The position numbers were made by a program, and so were the translations under genes. Positions 1 to 7,427 of a DNA stretch of 15,417 nt are shown here, piece after piece; the stretch's first letter is position 1, and the number at the start of each line of letters is the position of its first letter. Where the stretch lies: the NCBI GenBank assembly GCA_017552845.1, contig JAFZOE010000277.1:1-15417 (forward strand). Reading direction: 5' to 3'. The stretch is from Clostridia bacterium. GTDB lineage: Bacteria; Bacillota; Clostridia; Oscillospirales; Acutalibacteraceae. The notes beneath the pieces were generated by a model. That model was not told where the DNA came from. It was given only the letters and a program-made list of their open reading frames with translations, and made no database searches.

Positions 1-956
1 CTCACGTCGCCGTCATTGGCGCGGCCGTGGTTATAGAGTGGCCTGTTATCGAGCATCTTCTGCTTATCTGTGAATTCGCCGGGCTCGACCTTGAAGATCG
101 CGTTTGAGAATTCATACATTTTAGCGTCGAGATCATCTATCATCGAGAGCGCCTCCGCCTCCGGAATCATCGGATATTTCGCCGCGCCGTATTCGGGAAT
201 TCCGTGGTGTGAAATAAGCATATGCTCAAGCAGCATCAGCGTATCCTCCGAAACGCCGAGCTCTTTACCTGTCTCGTCAATCTCAATGGCGCCCATGACG
301 AGGTGGCCCACAAGATTTCCCCTTACGGTATATTCGCCGGGAACGCCGGTGGAGGCCGCGTCAATCTCGCGGATTTTGGCTATATCGTGAAGAATCACGC
401 CCGCGAGGAGCAACTCTCTGTTGAGATAGGTATAGATATCGCAAATATTTTCGGCGAGGCGGAGCATGGTCAGCGTATGCATAAGCAGGCCGCCCCTAAT
501 CGCGTGGTGAAGAGCCTTGGCGGCAGGCCAGTAAATCAGACGCTCGCGGTATTTTTCAATAATTGCCGTGACGAGATCCCTGATTTCATCATCTTTGAAG
601 GCGGATAAAACCTGAAGCACTTCGTCATACATCATTTCGCCCGGAAGCACTGCCGAGGGAACAAAATCATCTATGCTCACGCCGTCCTCGGGCTTTACAT
701 GGCGCATCATATCGATTCTGAACTGCCTGTCGTTATTGAAGGGCACATAGTCGCCCCTGACCTTCACGAAATCATAAACCTTGTATTCCTCACCGGGCTT
801 CTCGTGATAATCCCAGAGCTTCGCGTCGATATCGCCGCTCGCATCGGAGAGAGTGAGCGTGAGATAGGGCGAGCCCTTGGAGGTCATTTTCTTTTCAACA
901 GCCTTGATAATGCAGAAGCCGTCATATTTTCCCATTGAGTTCTGAACGAAATTCAT
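1..956 (-). CDS. yhaM: YhaM-type 3'-5' exoribonuclease (OB-fold + HD domain), 3' end cut by window edge
   Basis: 318 codons are visible before the left edge. YhaM proteins are about 310-320 residues, so only a short tail should be missing. The N-terminal ~85 residues look like an OB-fold nucleic-acid-binding domain (GSPYLTLTLSDASGDIDAKL at about 29-48). Residues ~150-280 carry an HD phosphohydrolase site: H160 in GGLLMHT, the H190-D191 pair in VILHDIAKI, H218 in GHLVMG, the H250-H251 pair in LISHHG, and D275. In the known family these residues bind metal (Mn/Co) and drive 3'-5' degradation of RNA or single-stranded DNA in the cytoplasm. ATG at 956-954 is chosen because AAGGTG lies 7 bases upstream, overlapping the TAA stop of the transporter gene; the gap is 11 bases, so the two are probably co-transcribed. 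The domain order makes YhaM more likely than a plain HD hydrolase. Confidence 0.9.
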   Translation of the reverse strand, partial: MNFVQNSMGKYDGFCIIKAVEKKMTSKGSPYLTLTLSDASGDIDAKLWDYHEKPGEEYKVYDFVKVRGDYVPFNNDRQFRIDMMRHVKPEDGVSIDDFVPSAVLPGEMMYDEVLQVLSAFKDDEIRDLVTAIIEKYRERLIYWPAAKALHHAIRGGLLMHTLTMLRLAENICDIYTYLNRELLLAGVILHDIAKIREIDAASTGVPGEYTVRGNLVGHLVMGAIEIDETGKELGVSEDTLMLLEHMLISHHGIPEYGAAKYPMIPEAEALSMIDDLDAKMYEFSNAIFKVEPGEFTDKQKMLDNRPLYNHGRANDGDV

Positions 957-967
957 AATTTTTCACC

Positions 968-2710
968 TTAAATCGCGTATTTTTCGCTGTATTTATCGAA
1001 TGCCTCTTTGAATTCATCGCTCTGCGTTTTAAATTCACGCAGGGAGGAGTGAATATTCATATTGTAATCTGCAAGGTCTATGACCGCGCCGGCAATATTG
1101 GAGCAGTGATCCGAGGTTCTGATGAAATCGGTAAGCATATCATTCCAGATGAATCCGCTGTCAACAGTGCAGTCGCCGTCTTTGAGGCGCCTGATATGAT
1201 TTGATCTGAGGGTTTCGCTGATGCCGTCTATGACCTGCTCAAGAGGCTCGACCTTCTTTGCCGTGTTTATATCGCCGTTGACAAAAGCGACATAGCTGAG
1301 CGCGAGAATCTCTTTGAGGGCGCCGGTAAGCACTCCGAGCTCACGCTTTGCCTCTTCGCTGAATTCAATATTCTTATCGCGCGCCTGCTCAATCTGAATA
1401 AGGATGCTCTTGGCGTGGTCTGTGATTCTTTCAAAATCTCCGATGGCGCGCATAAGCTTCGTAATCTCGGCGCTGTCTGCGTCGCTGATATGGAAGGCGC
1501 TGATTTTGACAAGATAAGTGCCGAGCATATCCTCATATTTATCCGCTTTTTCTTCATCATCGCGAACGCCCTGCGCGATATCCTTATCATATTTGTCAAG
1601 AAGCGAAATAGCGTCGTTCATAGCCTCGACCGCTACGCTAGCCATATCAACTGTAAGAATCCTGCTCTCTTCAATAGCGAGGGTGGGAGTCTTGAGCAGA
1701 CGGTCATCGAGCATATTGCTGATTTCATCCTCTTTGTCGCCGGGAATTATTTTCATTACAACCTTTTCGAGAAGCGAGCTCATCGGGGTGATGATAATCA
1801 TCGTAATCAGGTTAAATACGGTATGGACGAGCGCTATACCGTAAAGGGTGCAGGACTGCGTGAGAAGCAGAGGAGCGAATGCCGCCTTGACGATTATGAA
1901 GACGGTCAGCAGCACCACCGAGCCGAAAACATTGAAGAGCAGATGCGCGAGCGCAGTTCTCTTCGCGCTCTTGGCGGCATCGAGCGATGAAAGAATAGCG
2001 GTGATACAGGTGCCTATATTCATACCCATTATGATGGGAATCGCCTTGCCGTATGTCATCGAGCCGGTCGCGGAAAGAACCTGGAGAACGCCGATTGCGG
2101 CCGCGCTGGACTGGATGGCAGCGGTGAATACCATACCGGCAAGAAGTCCGACTACAGGGGAATCAAACGCAACAAGCACATTCTGGAATTTCGGCATCTG
2201 CGACAGAGGCGCAACCGAGCCTGACATCATATCCATACCCGTCATAAGCACGGCAAAGCCGAGCATTATGGTTCCCGTATCCTTCTTCTTCTGCGATTTA
2301 CAGAACATATACATAATAATACCGATAAACGCGAACACGGGCGAGAACGAGGTCGGCTTGAAAAGCTGGATAATGATATTATCGCTGCTGATACCGCTGA
2401 GCGAAAGAATCCAGGCGGTGGTCGTCATACCGACATTCGCGCCGATGATTACATTTATCGCCTGAGAGAGAGTCAGCAGACCGCTGTTTACGAATCCGAC
2501 TATCATGACGGTAGTAGCGGATGAGGACTGAATAAGAGTAGTGATACCTATGCCCGAAAGTATGCCGCCGGTTTTGCTGGCGGTAATTCTGCCGAGCATA
2601 TTTTTAAGATTGGGGCCCGCCCTGCGCTCGAGCGCCCTTCCCAGAATACTCATTCCGAAAAGGAAGAGGCTGAGACCTCCGAAAAATGTAAGAACATCAA
2701 ATAAAGTCAT
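968..2710 (-). CDS. Na/Pi cotransporter family protein with C-terminal PhoU-like domain
   Basis: 580 residues. The N-terminal half (1-320) is hydrophobic and holds the two inverted Na/Pi-cotransporter repeats with their hallmark QSS motifs: QSSSATT at 61-67 and QSSAAAIG at 200-207, each followed by an INVIIGANVG or IMGMNIGT type segment. The C-terminal half (~345-570) is soluble, helical and acidic, as in PhoU. Family members (PF02690, NptA/YjbB type) move phosphate with Na+ across the membrane, and the PhoU part probably senses or gates transport. An in-frame TTG lies four codons upstream at 2722, but GGAG seven bases before the ATG at 2710 supports the start used here. A promoter sits just upstream (2760-2788), and the exoribonuclease gene follows after 11 bases. 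No Pho-box-like sequence was recognised. Confidence 0.92.
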   Translation of the reverse strand: MTLFDVLTFFGGLSLFLFGMSILGRALERRAGPNLKNMLGRITASKTGGILSGIGITTLIQSSSATTVMIVGFVNSGLLTLSQAINVIIGANVGMTTTAWILSLSGISSDNIIIQLFKPTSFSPVFAFIGIIMYMFCKSQKKKDTGTIMLGFAVLMTGMDMMSGSVAPLSQMPKFQNVLVAFDSPVVGLLAGMVFTAAIQSSAAAIGVLQVLSATGSMTYGKAIPIIMGMNIGTCITAILSSLDAAKSAKRTALAHLLFNVFGSVVLLTVFIIVKAAFAPLLLTQSCTLYGIALVHTVFNLITMIIITPMSSLLEKVVMKIIPGDKEDEISNMLDDRLLKTPTLAIEESRILTVDMASVAVEAMNDAISLLDKYDKDIAQGVRDDEEKADKYEDMLGTYLVKISAFHISDADSAEITKLMRAIGDFERITDHAKSILIQIEQARDKNIEFSEEAKRELGVLTGALKEILALSYVAFVNGDINTAKKVEPLEQVIDGISETLRSNHIRRLKDGDCTVDSGFIWNDMLTDFIRTSDHCSNIAGAVIDLADYNMNIHSSLREFKTQSDEFKEAFDKYSEKYAI

Positions 2711-2759
2711 ATATTTCTCCAAAAAGTCAATTTTTTGCCTATTTTAATTATATACAGTA

Positions 2760-2788
2760 ATTTTATCATAATATAAATAAAATGTAAA
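2760..2788 (-). promoter_or_regulatory. Predicted housekeeping promoter for the Na/Pi cotransporter gene
   Basis: On the minus strand TTTACA (2788-2783) and TAAAAT (2765-2760) are separated by exactly 17 bases in an AT-rich stretch. Transcription would start near 2753, giving a leader of about 43 bases before the ATG at 2710. The -35 box lies directly against the U-tract of the sialidase terminator, so the two transcription units are separated with almost no spare sequence. Confidence 0.6.
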
Positions 2789-2815
2789 TAAAAAAATCCC
2801 GCCAATCTGACGGGA
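2789..2815 (-). terminator. Rho-independent terminator after the sialidase gene
   Basis: Arms at 2797-2805 and 2807-2815 pair as TCCCG/CGGGA plus a G-U wobble and two to three more pairs around a 3-base loop. On the minus strand the stem is followed by a run of T (2796-2791). It starts 25 bases past the sialidase stop. Confidence 0.85.
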
Positions 2816-2839
2816 CAAAAAGCATATTATTGAATTGAT

Positions 2840-4321
2840 TTACAGCAGACCGAAAAACGCGAGAATTTTCGCGAAGAAATTGCGCACCGGCAGGAAGGGT
2901 TCATCAAATGAATCAGCGCAGTTATTGCCGTTGATTTCGCTCAGCGAGCCGTCACCGGCGATATCGAGAATCATATAGCTGATATGCGCGGCCTCATCCT
3001 CATAGAGCAAGGCAAGGCGGCCGTCAGTAAGCTCAGTCAGGCAGGAATAGGCGAAAAATCCTTTATTCACGCGGTATTTCGCTCCCCAACTGATGCTGCC
3101 GTTCTCATTGATGACGCCTGTCCTGACTACTCCGTTTGCCCTGCCGCTCTTATCGCAGGCAAAGGACGCGGCGACCATAGATCTGCCGTCTGATTTGCGG
3201 GAAAGATTTATGAACGAGACCATACAGTTGGCAGTGCAGTCGAGATTGATATCGGCCTTGGATTTCGTCCACTTCACGCCGCCGTCGGCGCTGTCGCAGG
3301 TCGTAACATAGTGTGATTTATTGCGTGAAAACATGCGCAGGCTGCCGTCCGGAAGCTCAATAATCTGCGATTCGCTGGTCTTGCCCGCAAAAAGGGAATT
3401 CTGCACGACCTCTCCTCTGTTCCAACTTTCGCCGTTGTCATCCGAATAAACCGTGCTTGTGTGCTCGATTCCACCGTCATAGGTATAGACGGTAAAGATA
3501 AGTCTCTCTCCGCCGCCGTATTCCACGGCAATTCCTCTGCCCGGGCAGGTGCCGAGAAAGGTTTCGCCCTCATTCTTGACCTGATTATTCAGAATTACGG
3601 GCGCGCTCCAGCTCTCTCCGCCGTCATCGGAGTATCTGAGCCAGAGATATGAAGTATGGACAACCTCATAAACATCGGAATAAAATACGCTCTGCTGAAT
3701 CTGCGATTCAGAGTTGATCTGCTTCATCGTCAGGGGCTCGCCATCGAGATAGAGGCGGTATTCGCTGTCAACCGAATAGGCCGTCACCTGCCCGCCTTCG
3801 ATTACGGGAGCAAATCCGTTTTCGTAATCTCCGACATAAGCGGCGCTCTCTTTTCCGTTTTTATTGAGCTTCAGATGGCCGTCGGGCGTAAAGCCCGTAT
3901 CCTTCGCGGCATTCATACAGCCCGTATTATCGGCAAAAGCGTCAACGAGCACAAAAATCCTGCCTGTCCGGGCGGACTGCAGAATAACGGGGTCGATAAA
4001 GCAGGCGCTGTCCTTGCTGCCTGTTCCGTCGGCGCAGTCATCAAAATAATTTATCTGATTATAATCCCAGCCGCCGTATCCGTCGGGAGAGAAAGCGACA
4101 AGCGTATCTATATTCTGCGGGGAATCGGTGCCGTGGTCGTGGCGGTTATCCATCGCGGCGAAAACCCTGCCGTCATTGAGTGTGATGACCGAGGGAATTC
4201 TCATAAGCTCAATGCCGTTCAGACCTTTATAAAAAGGCTGTGTGTATCCGCCGGCAAAGGCAAAAACGCCTGAAGACATAATAATCACCGCCGATAGAAG
4301 AATTGAGATCAGTTTTTTCAT
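2840..4321 (-). CDS. Secreted exo-alpha-sialidase, GH33 (NanI-like)
   Basis: 493 residues from ATG 4321. Residues 1-23 form a signal peptide (MKKLISILLS, hydrophobic core, AFA before GG). The mature protein is a sialidase beta-propeller: RIP at 41-43, then R60 and D66, which sit 19 and 25 residues after the first arginine as in clostridial NanI (R266, R285, D291, from memory). E317 and R333 keep the NanI spacing of 16. Y425 in FAYSCLTEL is the likely nucleophile and R394 a candidate for the third carboxylate-binding arginine. Asp-boxes (SxDxGxxW) lie at 231-238, 293-300 and 344-351, with a degenerate copy near 78. Residues ~180-215 match the NanI insertion domain. I see no carbohydrate-binding module or LPxTG anchor; it ends in a hydrophobic tail (NFFAKILAFFGLL). 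It should cleave terminal sialic acid outside the cell. An upstream in-frame TTG at 4363 was rejected because it lies in the serS terminator hairpin. Confidence 0.93.
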   Translation of the reverse strand: MKKLISILLSAVIIMSSGVFAFAGGYTQPFYKGLNGIELMRIPSVITLNDGRVFAAMDNRHDHGTDSPQNIDTLVAFSPDGYGGWDYNQINYFDDCADGTGSKDSACFIDPVILQSARTGRIFVLVDAFADNTGCMNAAKDTGFTPDGHLKLNKNGKESAAYVGDYENGFAPVIEGGQVTAYSVDSEYRLYLDGEPLTMKQINSESQIQQSVFYSDVYEVVHTSYLWLRYSDDGGESWSAPVILNNQVKNEGETFLGTCPGRGIAVEYGGGERLIFTVYTYDGGIEHTSTVYSDDNGESWNRGEVVQNSLFAGKTSESQIIELPDGSLRMFSRNKSHYVTTCDSADGGVKWTKSKADINLDCTANCMVSFINLSRKSDGRSMVAASFACDKSGRANGVVRTGVINENGSISWGAKYRVNKGFFAYSCLTELTDGRLALLYEDEAAHISYMILDIAGDGSLSEINGNNCADSFDEPFLPVRNFFAKILAFFGLL

Positions 4322-4336
4322 AATATCATTCTTTTC

Positions 4337-4371
4337 AAAAACGCCGATTGGACATAAGAGCAACCGGCGTT
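4337..4371 (-). terminator. Terminator-like hairpin between serS and the sialidase gene
   Basis: Arms 4361-4371 and 4340-4350 form an 11-pair stem (AACGCCGGTTG with CAATCGGCGTT, one G-U) around a 10-base loop, followed on the minus strand by TTTTTGAAAA. It begins 13 bases after the serS stop and ends only about 15 bases before the sialidase ATG. It could be a simple serS terminator or an attenuator in the path to the sialidase gene. Confidence 0.75.
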
Positions 4372-4384
4372 AATTCTTTGTATT

Positions 4385-5674
4385 TTATTTTACGGGAACG
4401 AGCTTATCCTTGCCGCCCATATAAGGTCTGAGAACCTCGGGGATATTCACGCTGCCGTCTTCGTTGAGATTATTCTCAAGCAGGGCGATGAGCATTCTCG
4501 GGGGCGCGACAACGGTGTTATTGAGCGTGTGGGCAAAATACTTCCTGCCGTCTTTGCCGTTTACTCTTATCTTAAGGCGGCGCGCCTGGGCATCGCCGAG
4601 ATTCGAGCAGGAGCCGACCTCGAAATACTTCTTCTGTCTGGGCGACCATGCCTCGACGTCAAATGACTTGACCTTGAGATCGGCGAGGTCTCCCGAGCAG
4701 CATTCGAGGGTTCTGACCGGAACATCCATCGAGCGGAAGAGCTCGACGGTATATGACCAGAGTTTATCAAACCAGAAGGGGCTCTCCTCGGGCTTGCAGA
4801 CAACTATCATTTCCTGCTTTTCGAACTGATGAATTCTGTAAACGCCTCTCTCCTCGATGCCGTGAGCACCCTTTTCCTTGCGGAAGCAGGGCGAATAGCT
4901 CGTGAGAGTATGGGGAAGAGTATCCTCTTCAACTATCGTGTCAATATATTTGCCTATCATAGAGTGTTCGCTGGTGCCAATGAGATAGAGGTCTTCGCCC
5001 TCAATCTTATACATCATGGCATCCATTTCGGCAAAACTCATAACACCGGTGACAACGCCGGAGCGGATCATGAACGGCGGCACGCAGTAGGTAAAGCCCT
5101 TGTCAATCATGAAATCTCTCGCGTAGGCGGTGCAGGCGGAATGCAGGCGGGCTATATCTCCCTGAAGATAATAAAAGCCGTTGCCCGCAACTCTTCTCGC
5201 GGCGTCGAGATCGATGCCGTTGAAGCGTTCCATGATATCGGTATGATAGGGAATCTCAAAATCGGGAACAAACGGCTCGCCGTATTTGGTAACCTCAACA
5301 TTTTCGCTGTCATCCTTGCCGATGGGAACGCTCGGATCGATGATATTAGGAATTACCATCATGATTTCGGTAACTTTTGCTCCGAGCTCCTCTTCCTTCT
5401 TTTCGAGCTCGGCAAGGCGGTCTGCATATTCGGCGACCTTTGCCTTGACGGCTTCGGCCTCTTCCTTCTTGCCCTGAGCCATGAGAGCGCCGATTTCCTT
5501 GGAGGTCTTATTCTTGAGAGCCCTGATATTATCCGCCTCTGTCTTTGATGCGCGGTATTCGGCATCAAGAGTGATAACTTCATCGACAAGAGGAATCTTC
5601 TTGTCCTGGAACTTATTCTTTATGTTCTGCTTTACAACTTCGGGGTTTTCTCTTAAAAATTTAATATCAATCAT
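4385..5674 (-). CDS. serS: Seryl-tRNA synthetase with archaeal/eukaryotic-type active-site motifs
   Basis: 429 residues, normal for SerRS. It charges tRNA-Ser with serine in the cytoplasm. Residues ~30-105 are the charged two-helix coiled-coil arm that contacts the long variable arm of tRNA-Ser. The class II core follows: TSEHSM at 234-239, motif 2 at FRKEKGAHGIEERGVYR (264-280) with HQFEKQEM, the serine-site region EVGSCSN at 352-358, and motif 3 at HTLNNTVVAPPRMLIALLE (382-400). The usual bacterial forms are TAEVP and HTLNGSGLAVGR, whereas archaeal and animal cytosolic enzymes have TSE-P and HxLNxT-type sequences, so this enzyme is of the second style. All catalytic arginines appear present. 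ATG at 5674 is one base after the Mrp stop, with AGGA inside the end of the Mrp gene, which suggests translational coupling. Confidence 0.96.
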   Translation of the reverse strand: MIDIKFLRENPEVVKQNIKNKFQDKKIPLVDEVITLDAEYRASKTEADNIRALKNKTSKEIGALMAQGKKEEAEAVKAKVAEYADRLAELEKKEEELGAKVTEIMMVIPNIIDPSVPIGKDDSENVEVTKYGEPFVPDFEIPYHTDIMERFNGIDLDAARRVAGNGFYYLQGDIARLHSACTAYARDFMIDKGFTYCVPPFMIRSGVVTGVMSFAEMDAMMYKIEGEDLYLIGTSEHSMIGKYIDTIVEEDTLPHTLTSYSPCFRKEKGAHGIEERGVYRIHQFEKQEMIVVCKPEESPFWFDKLWSYTVELFRSMDVPVRTLECCSGDLADLKVKSFDVEAWSPRQKKYFEVGSCSNLGDAQARRLKIRVNGKDGRKYFAHTLNNTVVAPPRMLIALLENNLNEDGSVNIPEVLRPYMGGKDKLVPVK

Positions 5675-5675
5675 G

Positions 5676-6509
5676 TCAGTCTATCCTTTCAAGCATTTCT
5701 GCCGCTTCATTGAGATAATCGGTATTCGCAAGCTCAACTGCGCCCTTATCAACGAGATTCGCGGTTACGGGATCCATCGGTATCTGAGCCATGAGCGGAG
5801 TGTCAAGTTCCTTCGCGACAGCTTCCGCCTTGCTTGCACCGAAGAGTTCAATTCTCTTTCCGCAATCGGGGCAGACGGCATAGCTCATATTTTCAATAAT
5901 TCCGAGCACGGGGATATTCATGAGCTTCGCCATATTGTAGGCCTTTTTGACTATCATCGTAACCAGATCCTGCGGGGTGGTGACTATGATAATTCCGTCA
6001 ACGGGCAGATTCTGGAATACGGTCAGTGCAACGTCGCCGGTGCCGGGAGGCATGTCGACAAACATATAGTCCACATCGCCCCAGGCGACATCCTTCCAGA
6101 ACTGCTGGATGACTCCGGAAATAACCGGACCTCTCCAGACTACCGGAGAATCCTCGCTCTCGAGTAGAAGGTTTATCGACATAATCTTTATGCCGGTCTT
6201 TGTGGTTTCGGGAAGCAGGCCTGTATCATCCGCCTCGGCCCTCTTTGAAATGCCGAAAGATTTCGGGATTGATGGACCCGTGACATCGGCATCGAGTATC
6301 GCGCAGTTATTGCCTCTCGACTGAAGCGCGGTCGCAAGCAGCGAGGTTACAAGCGATTTGCCTACGCCGCCCTTGCCGCTGACAACTCCTATTACTTTTT
6401 TAATCTTACTGTGTTCGCCCGCGGGGATTCTCAGATCCTGAGGCGCCTTCCTTGAAGGGCAGTCCATACCGCAGCTTTCACAGCTTTTGGGTGTGCAGTT
6501 TTCACTCAT
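5676..6509 (-). CDS. Mrp/NBP35-family P-loop ATPase, iron-sulfur cluster carrier
   Basis: 277 residues. The deviant Walker A is GKGGVGKS at 45-52, the switch region DADVTGPS is at 73-80, and the Walker B-like stretch VDMPPGTGD is at 151-159. CPDC at 213-216 is the CxxC that binds a bridging [4Fe-4S] cluster between two subunits. The N-terminal tail also has cysteines at 5, 10, 13 and 17, resembling the extra cluster site of eukaryotic Nbp35 although the spacing differs. Family members assemble or transfer iron-sulfur clusters in the cytoplasm. AGGAG lies nine bases before the ATG. The upstream acyltransferase-like gene stops 18 bases away and serS starts one base after this stop, so the three form one operon. 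Confidence 0.93.
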   Translation of the reverse strand: MSENCTPKSCESCGMDCPSRKAPQDLRIPAGEHSKIKKVIGVVSGKGGVGKSLVTSLLATALQSRGNNCAILDADVTGPSIPKSFGISKRAEADDTGLLPETTKTGIKIMSINLLLESEDSPVVWRGPVISGVIQQFWKDVAWGDVDYMFVDMPPGTGDVALTVFQNLPVDGIIIVTTPQDLVTMIVKKAYNMAKLMNIPVLGIIENMSYAVCPDCGKRIELFGASKAEAVAKELDTPLMAQIPMDPVTANLVDKGAVELANTDYLNEAAEMLERID

Positions 6510-6527
6510 GGTTATATCTCCTGAAAA

Positions 6528-7313
6528 TTATTTTCTTATCAGTTCAATCAAGTATGCAATTCCCGCGATAACCGGGAAATGCGCTACGTAGATGATGAAT
6601 GCGTGAGTCCCGAGCCAACCGAGAAATACGGAACGCTTCCTGTAAGTATATTCTGGAAAGCCTTTTATCATAATGATTCTGCCGATAAATATTCCCGCTA
6701 AGAAGATAAAGATAAATGGCAGAAGCGGGAAGTAATCGGCGGAAGAAAAACTGTCCGAATAGATTCCGAGCGGCAAAAGCCAATTGCTCTTATAGAGCAC
6801 CCCGGGCAGGTTGATATTCAGTAATTCGCCGTAGCCGAGAATTCCCTTGCTTATCCCCGAAAAGAAGGGATAGAGCACCGCGCAGGCGGTCAGGCCGAAA
6901 TATGGATTTATTCTGTCAAACGCCTTCTTGCCGAGCGCGTAAATCAAAACCGAGAAACCGAGAAAATGGAGAATTCCGAAATAAATCTCCGCCCCCCTGA
7001 TATCAAACGCGGGCAGGATTACGCAGGTAACAAGCGTGAATACCGCTGCGGCTGCGAGAATCTTCAGACTTCTCTTCAGATTGTTGTGCGAGAGCGAGCA
7101 TGAAATCCCGCAGACGGCGATGAACAGCGCGGCGAAAAGCGGCTCGGCCGGCATAAAGAAGGAGTAAAGCTTCTGTGCCCGGACCATTCCGAACATATCG
7201 CCGAAAACATAGTAGGCATGATAAAAAACCATGCAGAAAACCGCGAGCCCTCTGATTTCATCGAGCAGATGTATTCTTTTTTTCTCTGTGTTGGCTTCAA
7301 TATTTCTTTCCAT
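6528..7313 (-). CDS. Multi-pass membrane protein, HGSNAT/DUF1624-type acetyltransferase-like
   Basis: 261 residues from ATG 7313, with about seven hydrophobic segments. Near the N-terminus LDEIRGLAVFCMVFYH (17-32) matches the first helix and conserved histidine of the heparan-alpha-glucosaminide N-acetyltransferase-like family (PF07786, formerly DUF1624). FGILHFLGFS (112-121) and DYFPLLPFIFIFLAGIFIGR (193-212) are also typical. In the animal relative, acetyl-CoA on one face of the membrane donates an acetyl group to a glycan on the other; the bacterial substrate is unknown. A longer reading from 7352 adds 13 residues, but the predicted promoter overlaps that extension, so ATG 7313 is preferred. 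No ribosome-binding site precedes it and the transcript may be leaderless. It heads the operon with Mrp and serS. Confidence 0.75.
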   Translation of the reverse strand: MERNIEANTEKKRIHLLDEIRGLAVFCMVFYHAYYVFGDMFGMVRAQKLYSFFMPAEPLFAALFIAVCGISCSLSHNNLKRSLKILAAAAVFTLVTCVILPAFDIRGAEIYFGILHFLGFSVLIYALGKKAFDRINPYFGLTACAVLYPFFSGISKGILGYGELLNINLPGVLYKSNWLLPLGIYSDSFSSADYFPLLPFIFIFLAGIFIGRIIMIKGFPEYTYRKRSVFLGWLGTHAFIIYVAHFPVIAGIAYLIELIRK

Positions 7314-7320
7314 AACGGAT

Positions 7321-7348
7321 ATTTTATCATATTTAATTAAAAATGCAA
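7321..7348 (-). promoter_or_regulatory. Predicted promoter for the acyltransferase-Mrp-serS operon
   Basis: Minus-strand TTGCAT (7348-7343) and TAAAAT (7326-7321) are 16 bases apart. The expected start site, 7-8 bases past the -10 box, falls on or next to the ATG at 7313. This would give a leaderless or nearly leaderless mRNA, consistent with the absence of a Shine-Dalgarno sequence. Confidence 0.5.
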
Positions 7349-7354
7349 GCATTT
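7341..7354. repeat. Short palindrome between divergent promoters, possible operator
   Basis: AAATGC and GCATTT are inverted around a central AA. The element contains the minus-strand -35 box and ends one base before the plus-strand -35 box, so a bound protein could affect both promoters. The arms are only six bases in AT-rich DNA, so chance is possible. Confidence 0.35.
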
Positions 7355-7355
7355 A

Positions 7356-7382
7356 TTGACTTTATATTGAGAATAGTATAAT
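7356..7382 (+). promoter_or_regulatory. Predicted promoter for the GtrA-GPH-fucosidase operon
   Basis: TTGACT (7356-7361) and TATAAT (7377-7382) are near-consensus boxes with a short 15-base spacer. Transcription would start near 7389, about 40 bases before the preferred ATG at 7428. A 15-base spacer often means weaker or activator-dependent initiation. Confidence 0.55.
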
Positions 7383-7427
7383 ATATTAAATTGAAATAAT
7401 ATGCTCATTACGGCAGGTATTGACCCT

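Noticed and set aside
2711..2722. TTG start four codons upstream for the Na/Pi cotransporter
   Set aside because: The TTG overlaps the GGAG sequence that serves the ATG at 2710, and has no ribosome-binding site of its own.
3656..4273. Plus-strand frame of 205 codons opposite the sialidase
   Set aside because: The minus-strand sialidase is fully supported by signal peptide, RIP motif and Asp-boxes. The opposite frame is a shadow.
4322..4363. N-terminal extension of the sialidase from a TTG at 4363
   Set aside because: It would begin inside the terminator hairpin and add residues before an otherwise perfect signal peptide.
4829..5548. Plus-strand frame of 239 codons opposite serS
   Set aside because: SerRS motifs cover this stretch on the minus strand. 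The plus frame shows no family features.
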